From positions 36,534,994-36,598,993 of the forward strand of contig OZ026515.1 of NCBI GenBank assembly GCA_964019695.1: DNA of 64,000 bases, written 5' to 3'. The notes beneath the pieces were generated by a model. The model was given only the letters and a program-made list of their open reading frames with translations. It was not told the origin of the DNA and did not search any database. Both the position numbers and the translations under genes were made by a program. Origin of the DNA: Loripinus fragilis. Lineage: Eukaryota; Mollusca; Bivalvia; Lucinida; Lucinidae. Every line of letters starts with the position of its first letter. Within the stretch, counting starts at the first letter, position 1. Positions 11,330 through 24,000 of this stretch are shown one piece after another.

Positions 11330-13735
11330 TAGACATATTTATTTATAAATGGTTTAAAATTAGAAATAGGAATTTTAAAATGCGTTTGGTCTATTGCAAG
11401 TGAAGCCTTTGCTTTCAATACTAAACGTAAATCAGAAAGAAAAATATTATTTTTATAATCAGAAATTCTTATAAAGACACGAGCTAGATCCACTGCTTTT
11501 GCTTCAGCAGTGAAAATAAAAGACCCATCAGGAATAGTCATTATATCGCAGTGCTTGTCTGATATACATGCAGCGAGCATGACCTATTTCTATGTCTTCT
11601 TTTGACCGATCAGTATAAACTTGTTGATGATCCTTATAACGAGTTTGTAGTTTTTGAAGCCATCTTGTAATATAAATGGACTTATATCTTATTTTTGTCC
11701 AGAGGGTAAATTAAAAAGAACTTTAAACACCAAGCTGGACTGTTTGGTATACAATATGTCTCAATATTTTGTGGCTTGATATTTGCAAATGATAAATTTG
11801 GTGAAACTCCATAGCCAGATGATTTAATAGATATACAGATCAACATAATTTGGTGGGAATAAAACTTCGTGAGCAGGATTGGGTGGGCTAGCAGCAAGTC
11901 TTATAACATATTATAGAAAAGATCCTCTGTGCGTGAATATAATGATGACTCATCTTAAGCCCTGATAATTCATACCGTCAAACATTTACAGATATGATTT
12001 TATTTCAGAACCATAATATAATACAGCGATAGCCTACTATAGTATTGCACCTCAAATGGAACACAGTTTTTCGTTTTTAAAAATTTACATAAAGGGTTCT
12101 TCAACCAAAAAATTTGCATGCGCATAGAAATAGCAAAACCCTAACTAGATTTAAATTTTGGCGGAAAATGATTAATCTTACTGCTCTGATATCTTGTAAA
12201 AATAAATAACTTTGTATTTGTTGGAATGAAAATACCCGTTTAGTACCCATTTTTGTACTGTCGGTGCAATACACCTGGGATAGATATACCAGTATTTGCT
12301 CATCTATAAAATGTCCATTAGAGATTACAGCAGATGATTATCTTGTTGAAGGCATCAAAATTGAGCGTCTTCCGATGCATTCCAAGTTGCTTTTATAGGT
12401 CTACGAATAATGGCCTTTCTTTGGGTCACTATTTTTGTGACACAGTTGGAAACATCTGAAACATTATTGAATAGGCTGATAAATGGCAACGCAAGCCAAT
12501 ATGTATATAGATACATATAAAACCACTAAAGCCTAGTTATAAATTTTCTTATATTAATATGTACATGGCTTAATGTTCAACCGATAGTCATTGATCCGTT
12601 TCGCTCAAGGTATTAGAGGGGAATAGTATTTGGTCTATAACATTAAGCATGTTAAAATGCCATCCTACCACAGCATTTATGAAAACGCATGCAAACTTCA
12701 AAAAAAATATTTTTGATTGGGGTTTTTGGTTTAAAAATATGTTTCCAATTAAATTTAAAATTCGCATTTTAGATCTAATGTTATTGCCAAAATCCAGCGT
12801 TCCATTTGAAGGGCAATACTACAGTAATTTAGACTGATAAAGCTTTAGTAGTGTAGTTCAGTTTGCATCCAATGGAAAATGTGATAGGAATTTTAATTAT
12901 TCAATGTTTTCAATTTTATATGGAGTATAAAACTGAGTTTTTATCCAAAAAAAAAGCCAAGGAATTTTTAAAAATTCCTCAAAACTGGATTAGGTGACCC
13001 ATATTCAGTAAAACCTTGAACATTCGAACGCCGATTATTCGAAATACTCCTTAATTCGAAATAAATTTCAGACACAATCGGTTCAGAGAATAGGGGCCTA
13101 TTTATGAACTATTCTTATAACTATCTGAAGAAAACATTTGTTTTGTGCCAGTAAAAGAAACGTCTTCCTGAGACGTATCTTTATGCACGCAAAACATATG
13201 TTTTGATAGGGAAAACTGGTAATAATCATTTTGGTGGTTACATACTTTAATATCTATAATTCGAACTACTGATAATTCGAAATAAAACCTTTAGTCTTTA
13301 AGACTTTGAATTTAAGTGATTCTATTGTAAATGTAACACAGTATCATCTTGATGCTTTCTTAACTGACAGATGTACACACTGCGGTTGTGTTGTAGTTTT
13401 GATTTGGAAAATTAAAAACCATTGTTGCCCAATTTTCAATTATTACTTAAGTTTTGCTGGAGTTGCCATGATTTTTGAATGATAACATATACAAAAGTCG
13501 TCAACGTAAAATAAGAAATCATTAAGATTAACTTAGCATTTTACAATATAAATAATTTTGATGTAAAAAAGGGTTGTAGACAGAACACCTCCTTGAGGTA
13601 CACCTTTCTCAGTCAGACAAAGAGGAACCAACTCGACTTGCATGGTGCAGTCTGCAAGAAAACTTTCAATAAACGCCACTTTTACCATATAATAGACAGA
13701 CATAGACGAATCCTTCTAACTATATAATGGGAAAG
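11330..13735 (-). pseudogene. Decayed non-LTR retrotransposon (LINE): RT and RNase H remnants
   Basis: Read on the minus strand from right to left there is GVPQGGVLSTTLF (near 13620-13570), the reverse-transcriptase strand with FYVDDF (near 13490, the Y-x-D-D catalytic pair), NGFxFSKSKT-like thumb-side residues (near 13410), and then, after an interruption, an RNase H-like stretch: VYTDRSKED (near 11610), HCDIMTIPDGSFIFTAEAKA (near 11540-11480) and FLSDLRLVLKAKA (near 11430). In intact RNase H domains the first motif is TDGS and the third SDS; both are altered here. Frames break many times, so it is dead. RT followed by RNase H points to an I-like superfamily element. A MITE at 13002-13335 splits it. 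Confidence 0.75.
13002..13335. mobile_element. Mariner/pogo-like MITE inserted in the LINE
   Basis: It starts at CAGTAAAACCTTGAACATTC. Internal direct and inverted blocks of ATTCGAA (13020-13065 and again 13258-13285) are typical of Tigger/pogo-type short elements. Its right edge near AAGTGATTCTATTGTA is approximate. It separates RT homology on both sides, so it inserted after the LINE. Confidence 0.5.
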
Positions 13736-13848
13736 AGCCATCATAATAATGATAATATCATTATTGGTTTAAACTTTATTTCTTTGTATAAATGCATTAC
13801 AGCAAACCCATTATGACTGCCCATTCCTATTATATAGTTAGTAGGATT
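13709..13848. repeat. 140-bp short inverted-repeat element
   Basis: AATCCTTCTAACTATATAAT at 13709 is answered by the reverse complement ATTATATAGTTAGTAGGATT ending near 13848, about 23 bp with one or two mismatches. It sits at the right edge of the LINE remnant and may be another small MITE. Confidence 0.5.
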
Positions 13849-14490
13849 ATATGTATATTTATGGACCAATAAAGGATGAATGAACTTATAGAGACTAATT
13901 GAGCCTTATCGTGAAAAGGCTTGATTTTGTTGAATGCAAGTAACAGACACAGCCACCTAGTGTGAGTACTACCTTTAAGTTTGCTATGTACTAGCTGTGA
14001 AGTTAATAGCTAATGCTGTGACATGCAAAATATCAATATTCTAGCTGAATTATATAGCTGAGTAAGCTGGATTGAGTAAACTTTTGCTGCAAGCACCAAA
14101 GACATGTTTTCTTGGAAGCCCTTTATATAATAGTGACTCCTAAATACGCAATTTGGCAAAGGTGAAGTGAAGACCCAGATGAAATGACGAATGATGCGGC
14201 ATTCCATCAGGTTCGGTTCTACACTATTTGATAAGACAAAAACGATCTTCAGATAATAAATACAATTTTATTTGGAAATTGTAACCTTCGACACCTCAAA
14301 ATATACAATGGACCATCCTGCGCTTATTGTACTAAACGCGAAGTAAGAATACATTAGTGCATAACGGGTTAAGAGGCCCAGCTGAGCCAGCTCTTATAAT
14401 ACTCACCACATAGGCGACAAGTGAATGCCAAGACGACCTTGTGTATGCAGACAGTATTGTCAGATCTTTCCTGCTCACACACCTATGGCA

Positions 14491-14705
14491 TTAACCCTTA
14501 AAGCGCCATCTATAATTTGCAGCAGACGACAATTTCAAATGTTGCCGCTTTTTCAAAAATAACAAATAATAAATGATATTTCATGAGAATCGTCTGCTGG
14601 CAGACGATTCTCATGAAATATTATTCATTATTTCTTTCGAAAATTAGGAAAGATGTTGCAAAATTTGTCATCTGCTGCAGTTGTGATTGGCACTTTAAGG
14701 GTTTA
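14491..14705. mobile_element. piggyBac-type MITE, family A (hairpin subgroup)
   Basis: TTAACCCTTAAAGCGCC at the left is answered by GGCACTTTAAGGGTTTAA at the right. The centre is a perfect hairpin, GAGAATCGTCTGC .. GCAGACGATTCTC. CCCTT..AAGGG ends inside TTAA fit piggyBac-type insertion. It has no coding sequence. Related copies: 44646, 50471 and 51658; a second subgroup is at 34129, 34592 and 44886. Confidence 0.8.
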
Positions 14706-14846
14706 AAAGTAAATAGAAGTTCATTCCAAATAAAGAAAAGCTAGCGCCACTGAGAAGGTTCACGTTGAAAAATGCCCTAATGCCAATATGGTAATGTTAT
14801 TAAATTGGCTGGGAATCCCTATGAGATAGGAATAATAGTATGATAC

Positions 14847-15014
14847 CTGCAATAACCATTGAAGACTGAAAGGAATGTCCTAGGATCACCCACGACATGC
14901 TGATAAATCGTATTCCATTGACGGCCGTCAATGTACCTGATGGTTGTTTGGTGTTGAGAATCTTAGCACCATTAGAATATACAGAGAACGACAGAAGAAC
15001 TTTACCCAGTCCAC
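14847..15014 (-). CDS. NRF-6-like exon 7: start of acyltransferase-3 domain
   Basis: The acceptor is GGTATTTCCAG|GTGGACTGG and the donor GCAG|GTATCA. It encodes residues 329-384: FSVYSNGAKILNT, then TLTAVNGIRFISMSW and VILGHSF. The Asn-Gly-Ile-Arg and Gly-His-Ser motifs are the hallmarks of the first acyltransferase helix, and His375 is the likely catalytic or essential histidine. It starts and ends in phase 1, so the following exon should begin with two bases completing a glycine. Confidence 0.88.
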
Positions 15015-18000
15015 CTGGAAATACCAAGAACATTCTGACAATCAATGGGCGTAGCTGAAGGTGTGACCAATGTGATTTTGTGACAATGTCAAACTAATAT
15101 TTTCTTCAAATGTGACATGTCTCACCAATAATTTAGCTGCGCAAATGCGCCAGAGCTTGGGGTGGTTTTGGTACGTATGTCTGAGGATTTTACAAGGATT
15201 CCATTTTGTGGGAATTAATTCTTTCCATCTATGCTAAAAAATGTCACACAATGTGTCGCACCATTGTCAAAATTATTGATTTTTACCCTGCCATAAAGTT
15301 TAGTTTTTATTATTATACTTTAATCTAAAGACTAACTCATTCCTGTTCACGGTAGTCAATGTTTCCGAAAACGAAAATTAGCAGCATAAGAATACAGAGT
15401 GGTTATTAAGGTTCCTAAAAACAAGAAAATAGGATGGTTTGTGTTCTGGAATGTTGATTTTTTTTCTTGTCACTTTCACCCTTTTACTGTAAAAGACTTA
15501 TATTTAGTAAAATATTTAATTTGGCCCTATTGACAATATAAACGAAGATCGCCAAAATAAAATACCGTTGTGAATTTAGCAGCACAGTATGAAATAAATG
15601 GACACTCATGTATTATGTGTTCGCTACCTGTATAAATAAAAAAACTATAGACTGGAAGTTTTTATTTCCTTATGGAGTCAAAATATAAAAAGAGCAACTC
15701 TGAAAGGGAAGAATTTCCGAGGAGAGCAAATTATTTTTCTTTATGAATAGCGTCTATGAAAATAGAAAAAAAATCTTGAAAGGTCCTCAAATAAGGAAAA
15801 AGCCAAAATCAAACAACGCCAAATTGTCACATTCCTAAAATCCCCAAAATTTGATGCCGCGTTTATAAAGTGTTTCATATAACTTGTTATTTATGTTTGT
15901 TTTGTTTGTTTTTTATTGCCCTTTTTTGTCATGTTTTTTCCCTTTTCTTTAGAACAAAAGCAATATTAGAATTCATGGAGACGATATTCAATTATCTAAT
16001 AGCAGAAAAAATATAGCATAATTATATTATTTACCACTACCAAAGCAACCACAATTTTCATGTGGCGGCAAAAATAAACGACGTGCATATTATGCACATT
16101 GTCAACTGTTCACATACCAAGTTTCATTAAGCTAGCTTGAATAGCTTTTGAGTTATCTCGGGATCCATATGTTTTTGCAACAATTTGACTTTTTCTGTTA
16201 CCATAGCAACCACAAACTTAAGCAAAGTCGAAAATAAAATGGCATGCATAATCAACACATTGCCACCTGTTCACATACTAAGTTTCATTAAGCTATCTTA
16301 AAAAGTTTCGAGTTATCTCGGGATCCATATGTTCTGCAACATTTTGACTATTTCCGTTACCATAGCGACCACAATTTTCAGATCCAAATATTAGCGGAGA
16401 GATGGACGGATGGGCAGAGGGACGGCAAACCTATAGTCCCAACTGGTGTCACTTTTAAGTCAGTTCATGAGATTTGGTGCTTCGTATATGCAAAAAAGCC
16501 TCATTTAAATACCCAAGCTGACGTATCCAACCAGGCTATATGTCTAAATTTTTGTCAGGGTCGAGCTACATTCATAACTTGAATCTACGAGCAGCGAATG
16601 CTTTTGCGAGCCTGCGTTTTTCATCTTATAGTAAGTGAGTATGAACAGGAAATACCACAATCACAAACATTTGTTGCTCTACAATGCGATAAGTACCAAA
16701 ATCTCATGTTCCAGCTAGAGGGCCATCTAGCATTCATTGTTGTTTTATTATAGGGCCTCGACGCGAGAAAACCTGTCTTCGGAGGTTTGCAAACAACAAA
16801 GGCGCAGACCGGCCTGCGCTTCCGCGCAGTCCGGTCGGCGCCTTTGTTGTTCGCTTATTGAAAAGTACAATACCTAGACTTGCTGCGGGTGAAATTTCAA
16901 TGTTCTAGCTAGCCTATGTAGCGGACAAGGTTGGTTTGAATCTCGCTTTGTTGGAAACCCCAAAGCTAGGTTTTCTCACGCCATGGCCCATATGTATATG
17001 TGTGTATGGTGTGGGTGTTCTTTATTGTTGGATATATGTATTTCCTCATGTTTGAGGGCCCAAGGAAGATTGATTCGTCAATTGGGTTACCCTCACTAAA
17101 TTAAGTCGTTACTTACTTACTTATTTACTTAATTTGGTTACCTGGTCGTGATATTTGATCTTCCATGGTTTGTTCAAGTGAGGTGTCTCTTCCTACTTTC
17201 ATTGTATCCACATTAGATATGACAACGGTGGGAGGTGTTATACTTTTTTCATTAGATGGCTTCAGGCTGTTATTTGTGCCATATTCTTTCTGATCCGTGA
17301 ACGCTGTCAGCTTTTCGCATTCATCATTAAATGATGTCAATTTATCACGGTCCTCCTTAAGAATCTGTAATGATATTAAATGCGAACATATGAAAAAAAT
17401 TAACGTAAAGGCTGATTGAGGGGCCCACCGGGATTTACCTGTAGGATTTCTTTTGCTCCAGTATTCAGTTTTATTTACTGTGAGTCCTTACCTTTGCTTT
17501 ATCTCCTTGTTATATCTTGATTTATGTGTTCCAGGAGATGATGCATTGATAAGTTAGGGGTCTATCATGCACACCAAATATCTTGATCCACATTTGAATT
17601 AAGGGTGATGTTGGCGCCGTGAAACCGGTTAAAGCCCTCCAGTAATATATTTTACTGACCGTTCCAAGGCGGTACTTCTTTTATGGATCTCCTATGTTTT
17701 TCCGTATTGTGTTTGTTATGCCTTTGTACACGTCTGTTTATTTGTGCCTTGTGGTCACCTGCTGGAAAAGGGCTGACCTCTAGGTTGTCGTTTGTGGTGT
17801 CTAACTGTGAGTTTGGCACCACTTTCCCATTGGTATCCATTGGTCATATATGGTACTTGATTCTATCGATTCCTGATCTTTGTACCTTTACTTACTTTGC
17901 TGTCGTTGTTCCGTATTGTGTTTGTAGACATCCTCGCCGCACATAGAAATAGTGTTGATATTTTATCATAGTCTGGTCCTTCAGGTAATATTGGGTTCTG

Positions 18001-21000
18001 ATAGAAAACAGAATACCACTTCAGCTGGTGCTAGGGGCGTGCGAATTGTTGCCATTTCCATTTATTATCATGAACAGACTCAATAAAATCAAGCCTTCTG
18101 TTTCTAACTTGGATATCAGACTCTGCTGTTTTCTAACATGGGTAGCATGCAACAGTCTGCTCTGCATGCCTGGTTGTAATACCAATCTAGTATATAGCTA
18201 TGGTTTCCTCTTGAATTGCACGACGGTGAATCAGACCTCAGACTCAATGACAGTCCTGATTTAAAGCTTTTATCCGTTGGTTGGTCCCACCGTGGCTCAA
18301 CCTGAGGGTTTTTTTAGCTCTGACTATCTGTGAGTCATGAGCCATTTTCTTTGTTCCATCACAGTGTGTTGTTTCTCTATGATTATGCATTGCATTCGTT
18401 AGGAAGCCTCCATGCGAAATTAACAATTAGGAGTTTAACAACAACAGAATCTAGGGCAAAGATTTGGGGCCAGTAAAATGCATTAAGGCCCCAGATGGCT
18501 TAGGCTGCTGTCCGTTCTAAGGCGGTGGTTCTTTGGTGTTGATACATCGTTTTATGTACTTAGAATTATTTGTGGGGGTTCTGTGTAGGTCTTTGTTTTG
18601 TTATGCATTACGTTGTGTCCTTTCTAGTTTTCCAATCATATTGACAATGAAGAGAGACATGGTTGCTTTGCTTTAATTGTCTTCCTGCTGTATTGTGACT
18701 GTTAGTGCTCTGTGGCTCCTCCACGCTGTGGCATGGTTTGGTCTGCAGTGTGTGAGTGTGGTATTTCCCAGAGATGGGGTTCTTTAAATAGTAATTGTTA
18801 TTCATTGTTATTTTATCACATTTTCTAAAGTAATTGCTAATAATTGTAATTCAGACACTACTGTTATTACAGTTATTGAATGTAATTAATTACAAGGAAA
18901 AAATGGGAGTAATTAAAAATTACTCTCAATTACTTTTTAATTTCGTTTCAGATCAATTACGAACTTCAGGTACTTAAGATTATCATAGATACTTAAAATA
19001 CTGCTAAATGTATTTAATTATAGGGCACAGTTTGAAAGGCAACCTTCATGTCTTTCATAGGGTCTCACAGAATGTTTCAAACACTTTTTGAAAACAGTTA
19101 TTCTCTGGCATTTAAGCTATTTTTACAAAAGAATTTCCATGGTTTATCTTACACAGTTGTAATACTCTTATCAGGCCAATGTGCTTTCATAAACTTTGTT
19201 CTGCGGTGAGCTACTAGTTTGAGAACATAGACAATTAACAAATGTCCATACATAAAAAAATCTGTATTTTCTCTTGTGTGATCAACTACAAAAACAACAA
19301 ATAACAACTGAATTTGTATATTTCATTTCATTTAAGCTGCATCACTTGACATGCTAATACAAGAAATCCTCAAAATAAAGTAAAGTAAGTAAGGGTGCAA
19401 AGATCAGGAATCGATACAATCAAGTACCACACCTGACCCAGGATACCAATGGGAAAGTAACAAACTCACAGTTAGACACCACAAACGAGAGCCAAGAGGT
19501 CAGCCCTTTCCCAGCAGATGACCACAAGGCACATTAAAACAGACGCATACAAATGCATAGCAAACACAAGACAGAAAAACATAAAAGATCCACAAAAGAA
19601 GTACCGCCTTGGACAGGTCAGTAAAATATTTTACTGGAGGGCTTAAACCGGTTTAACGGTGCACCAACCTCACCCTTAGTTCAGATGTGGATCAAGACAC
19701 ATTGATGTTTGGTTTGCATGAATGACTTATCAATGCATCATCTCCTTGAACATATAAATCAAAATCAACCTAATGGACGTGTTTAATTTAGAATGCCAAG
19801 GTTATTCATATTTTTAAAGGAATTTTTAACTTTTCAAGTATCTCGGAAGATACAAAATCTGTTGAAGATCCTTAATTAAAGCTGCATAGTCTGTAACTTT
19901 TGATCTTTTAATTTTAGAACTAATGTTTCTATTTTTCAAGAACACAGTGAAAAACTAAAATTCATGTATATATTTTACCAATTTCGTAAATCTTAACAAA
20001 TTATCAGTATCAAAACAACAGCATTTATGTTAAAATTAACTGTCTATAATTATTGGAGGGACGCAAATAATTACCAACAAGAGAAAAACACACCTGTTTT
20101 ATAAGATGAATCACTTTTCCGTGCAGTTTTCAGCTATAGTGAACAGATTTATTGTGAAAACATAACTTAATTCTACTTTTACAAATGATTTAAAAACAAA
20201 ATAAAAAAAATCGAAAAATGTTCATAGGTGCAGACTTAGTCTCTAAAGTGGCAGTGAAATGTAATTGTTATGTAATTAATGACACTGGACAAAGTAATTG
20301 AATGGAATTAAATACTTTGCTCTTAATCCACGCAGTTGTAATTTGATTAAACAAATTCCAATGTAATCGTAAATAATTAACTACTTTTCAAAGTAATTGA
20401 CCCAAATTCTGGTATTTCCTGATCATACTCACTTACTTTTTGGTAGGTTCTCTCTATATCTGAAGGATCCGTTTTTCTAGATTATCAATGACTGTCAGTA
20501 GTAAATGGTTTATTTGCAAAATGTGCTACGCAAATATATTGAAAATTGAACTAACCCATAATCACACATAAAAAGGAAGGGCGCTTTGTACTCACTTCAT
20601 ATTTTGGTTCTTTCGTAGTTCTTCTAGTCCACAAGTTAACTAGAATGATATCATAAATTGTTGCAACAGCCATCAGAAGACCAAATATGGAGCAAATTAC
20701 TCTGCAAAAAGACATAATTTGTGTATGTTTATGCTAGCTCTTTCAGCGCAAGCTATATACTGTACTCAGCATTAGCAGGTTTCTTTTTACCCTTAAAGTG
20801 CCCGCAAGAAATACATCTGAAAATGGATTCTACTTATGATTCTTCTTATGTCGTCTGACGCATACATTTACAAACAGTATAACCTTATAATTATGTAAGT
20901 ATAGAGGCAAACAGTGTGAATACAGACAAAACTGCTACTGGATTTACACTTTTTGTCAAAGAGGCTTTCAAAACTCAGCAGATGATAAAACCGACTGGCT

Positions 21001-24000
21001 CTTTAAGGGTTAATACGACTTGTCATTGTGCCGCGTGGAGTTAGAAGAACCGATATAGTATTCTTTTTTTCATATTCTTGTCCTTCGTGAGTTGAATGCA
21101 GAATACTGCTAAAGGCGGTGCTTTGGGTTTAAGAGTTGTTGTTTTTCCATTAACTCTCATGAACAGACTCAGTGAAACCAAGTCGGCTTTTTTCAGATTA
21201 TGTAGGTTCTCTCTATTTCGGAATGATTTGTTTTCCACATTATTTTGAAATTAATTTTGTCAATTATCTATTCAATGACAAAATGTAAGCGTAAAATTGA
21301 CCGTCAAATCCATTAAATACATGTATGTACCACCTGACACATTGTGTATTGACTAAGTTATTATCATTGAATGCAATAATAGGTTATTACTTCAAGTATG
21401 ATTCAATTTTGATGGCACTTACTAAATGCTGTTCTCGTCCATCAAACAATTTGAAAATAACTTAAGGAAGTTACAGTCAGACGGCTAATTAATACTACCC
21501 GATGCATTTATTTAACCAATTTATGTTTTAAATATGTTGTCAGCGCATTCTTGAAACTATTGGTAAATTGCATCTTCACAATTGCAAAGAATGGTATAAT
21601 CTATTCATTTCACAGATAAAAGTGAGTTGGCAGTTTTTGATGTAGAAAAAGCAACTTTGACGGAACCACAGTCCGCACTTTGAATATTCTCGACATTTAA
21701 GCTTTACAGGGAATGTAATGGCAGTCTCCGTATCAGCAGAAACACTCTTAATGTGGCTACCCCACTTCTTATCAGCAAATTTATTTCCAATTATGTGAGC
21801 AGTGATATACAGTAAAACCGGTGTAAAACGGCCACTCTCATAAAGACGAAAAATTGGTTTTCAAGACCAATTATCGCTTAATGCAGGTCAAAAGTATTGC
21901 AGAATGCTCCAATCGGAGCATTCTGCAGTACTTTCGACCTTCATTAAGCTACCATTTGTCATTAAGATCTTTGTTTTGTCTATTTTTGAGTGGCCGTTTT
22001 ATACAGGTTTTACAGTACTCAATTTTAAATCTTCAAATAAAACGAGAAGGAAATGTACTTATGATATACTCACATTGTGACGATGGCTTTGGTATTGAGG
22101 TCTCCGTTCCCTTCTTGACACGTGACCAGAGGTTTAGGAAGAAAGGTAGCATTAAGAGGTAGTAAACCGAAAACTGTAAGTTGAAACAATAAATTTGGAG
22201 GATGCTGAGCTAGATGTATATTGATAACCTTACCCCCAATGTTATAACACTTGTTTCATGCTCTAATCAGGTGAGCATGAAATATATTATGCTAATAAAT
22301 GTTGTTGGTATTTTAACATTTTAGCAGGTTAAAGATGACATCTGAGAAATTGATAGCAAAATATATCTTTGATTTTTCAGCATTTTAGTTTTAATGAGCA
22401 GTTAAAATTTCATGCTCAGTTTAATTGAGCATGCATTTTTTTCATAACCTCGGGTCCTTGACAGTGTATTTCTTGCTACAAGTATTGAAATGAAACGAAA
22501 GCACCAAGAATTAATCATCTTGGTATATGATACTAGTAATATCAATTTTATCACAAATGCAATATTAAGCCTGAATACAACATTTTGTAGCGTGTTACTT
22601 CAGGTCAGTACAGTAAAACTTGTGTAAAACGGCCATTCAAAAATAGATAAATCAAAGATCAATATGACAAATGGTAGCTTAATGAAGGTCAAAAGTATTG
22701 CAGAAAGCATTCTGCAATACTTTTGACCCGCTTTAAGCGATAATTGGTCTTGAAAACTTTGTGGACTATTTGAGAGTGGACGTTTTACACAGGTTTTACT
22801 GTATACTAAACTGTTGGTTATTTTTCAGGCTAACACCACCCTATATGTTATTTTTGATGTTTTATGTCTGCCTCATGAAGTACTGGTCGGACGGTCCGAT
22901 GCGGCCCCAAGGTTTAGACGTAGATGGCTGTAGTTAGTCTTGAAAACCAAGTTTCGGTCTTTTTGAGAGTGGTCGTTTACACAGATTTTACTGTACAGAA
23001 AATATAGCTCTCCATATCATATCCCGACCTCATTACCAGGTCACTTTATCATCAGCCCTAATAGCAGAACAGTATCTCATTATTCAAACATTTGCGGGGA
23101 CGCCAGTGCATATGCAATGAATCTACAATTAAAACCACATCACTGAATTTATTAATGTTAAGTTATTTACGATTTCCCGTCAGCATTGACACCATATCCT
23201 ATTGACTAAATTGTTGCCAAAATTCTACACGGTATCACGCCTCATTTTATAACATACTTTGTGATAAGGTTCTTTTCAAGTCACTGTTCTTACTAAATGG
23301 ATTAAGAGTTTGATATTGCGGACAGCTTTTACAGCTAAATGTGACCAATCCACTTAGAAAAGAGACGCAATTGGAGAGAATCACTCCTTGATCCAGTTAC
23401 CCCCCATTTGATGTCCGTAACTTTTTCATCGTTCTGGCTACGCCATTGACATATATGCATGCGTAAAGTCAAAACTTTAACATGCATGCACATTTATCTA
23501 GTGGGCCAGATTCGGGTCAAACTGAAAGTCAGAGCCTTTATCTACTTTCATACCGTAATGTGTGCTATACATGAAGCAGCTCTGGTATGCATGCTCGTCT
23601 GAGTATTGCGATAAGTGACAAAGTTGAAAAGTCTTGTCTATATATACTTACATGTCTGTGCAAGTTTTGTAGTGTCGTTAGAATTACAGCTGCTGGGAAC
23701 ACACAGTCCAATTGATAACGTAGCTGCAGCTGCTCCTTCCTGAAAGTATATAGAAAATCTTACACACGAGTGCTCATGTAAACGAGTTGGGGCAAGAGAT
23801 AAAACGCGAGGCTCTGTCGAGCATTGTATTATTTTTAGGAAAGAGTGTAATAAACTCAGTAATACAGGAGCACGAATGTTTGATTCTAACATATGGCATT
23901 AAAATTACTTTGAAATCGTATTTTGGGCGCGAAAAAGTCAATAACGTTACTTCGATTTTAGTACAATGCGTTAAATCACTCCTAGACGCGCGTCTATCGC

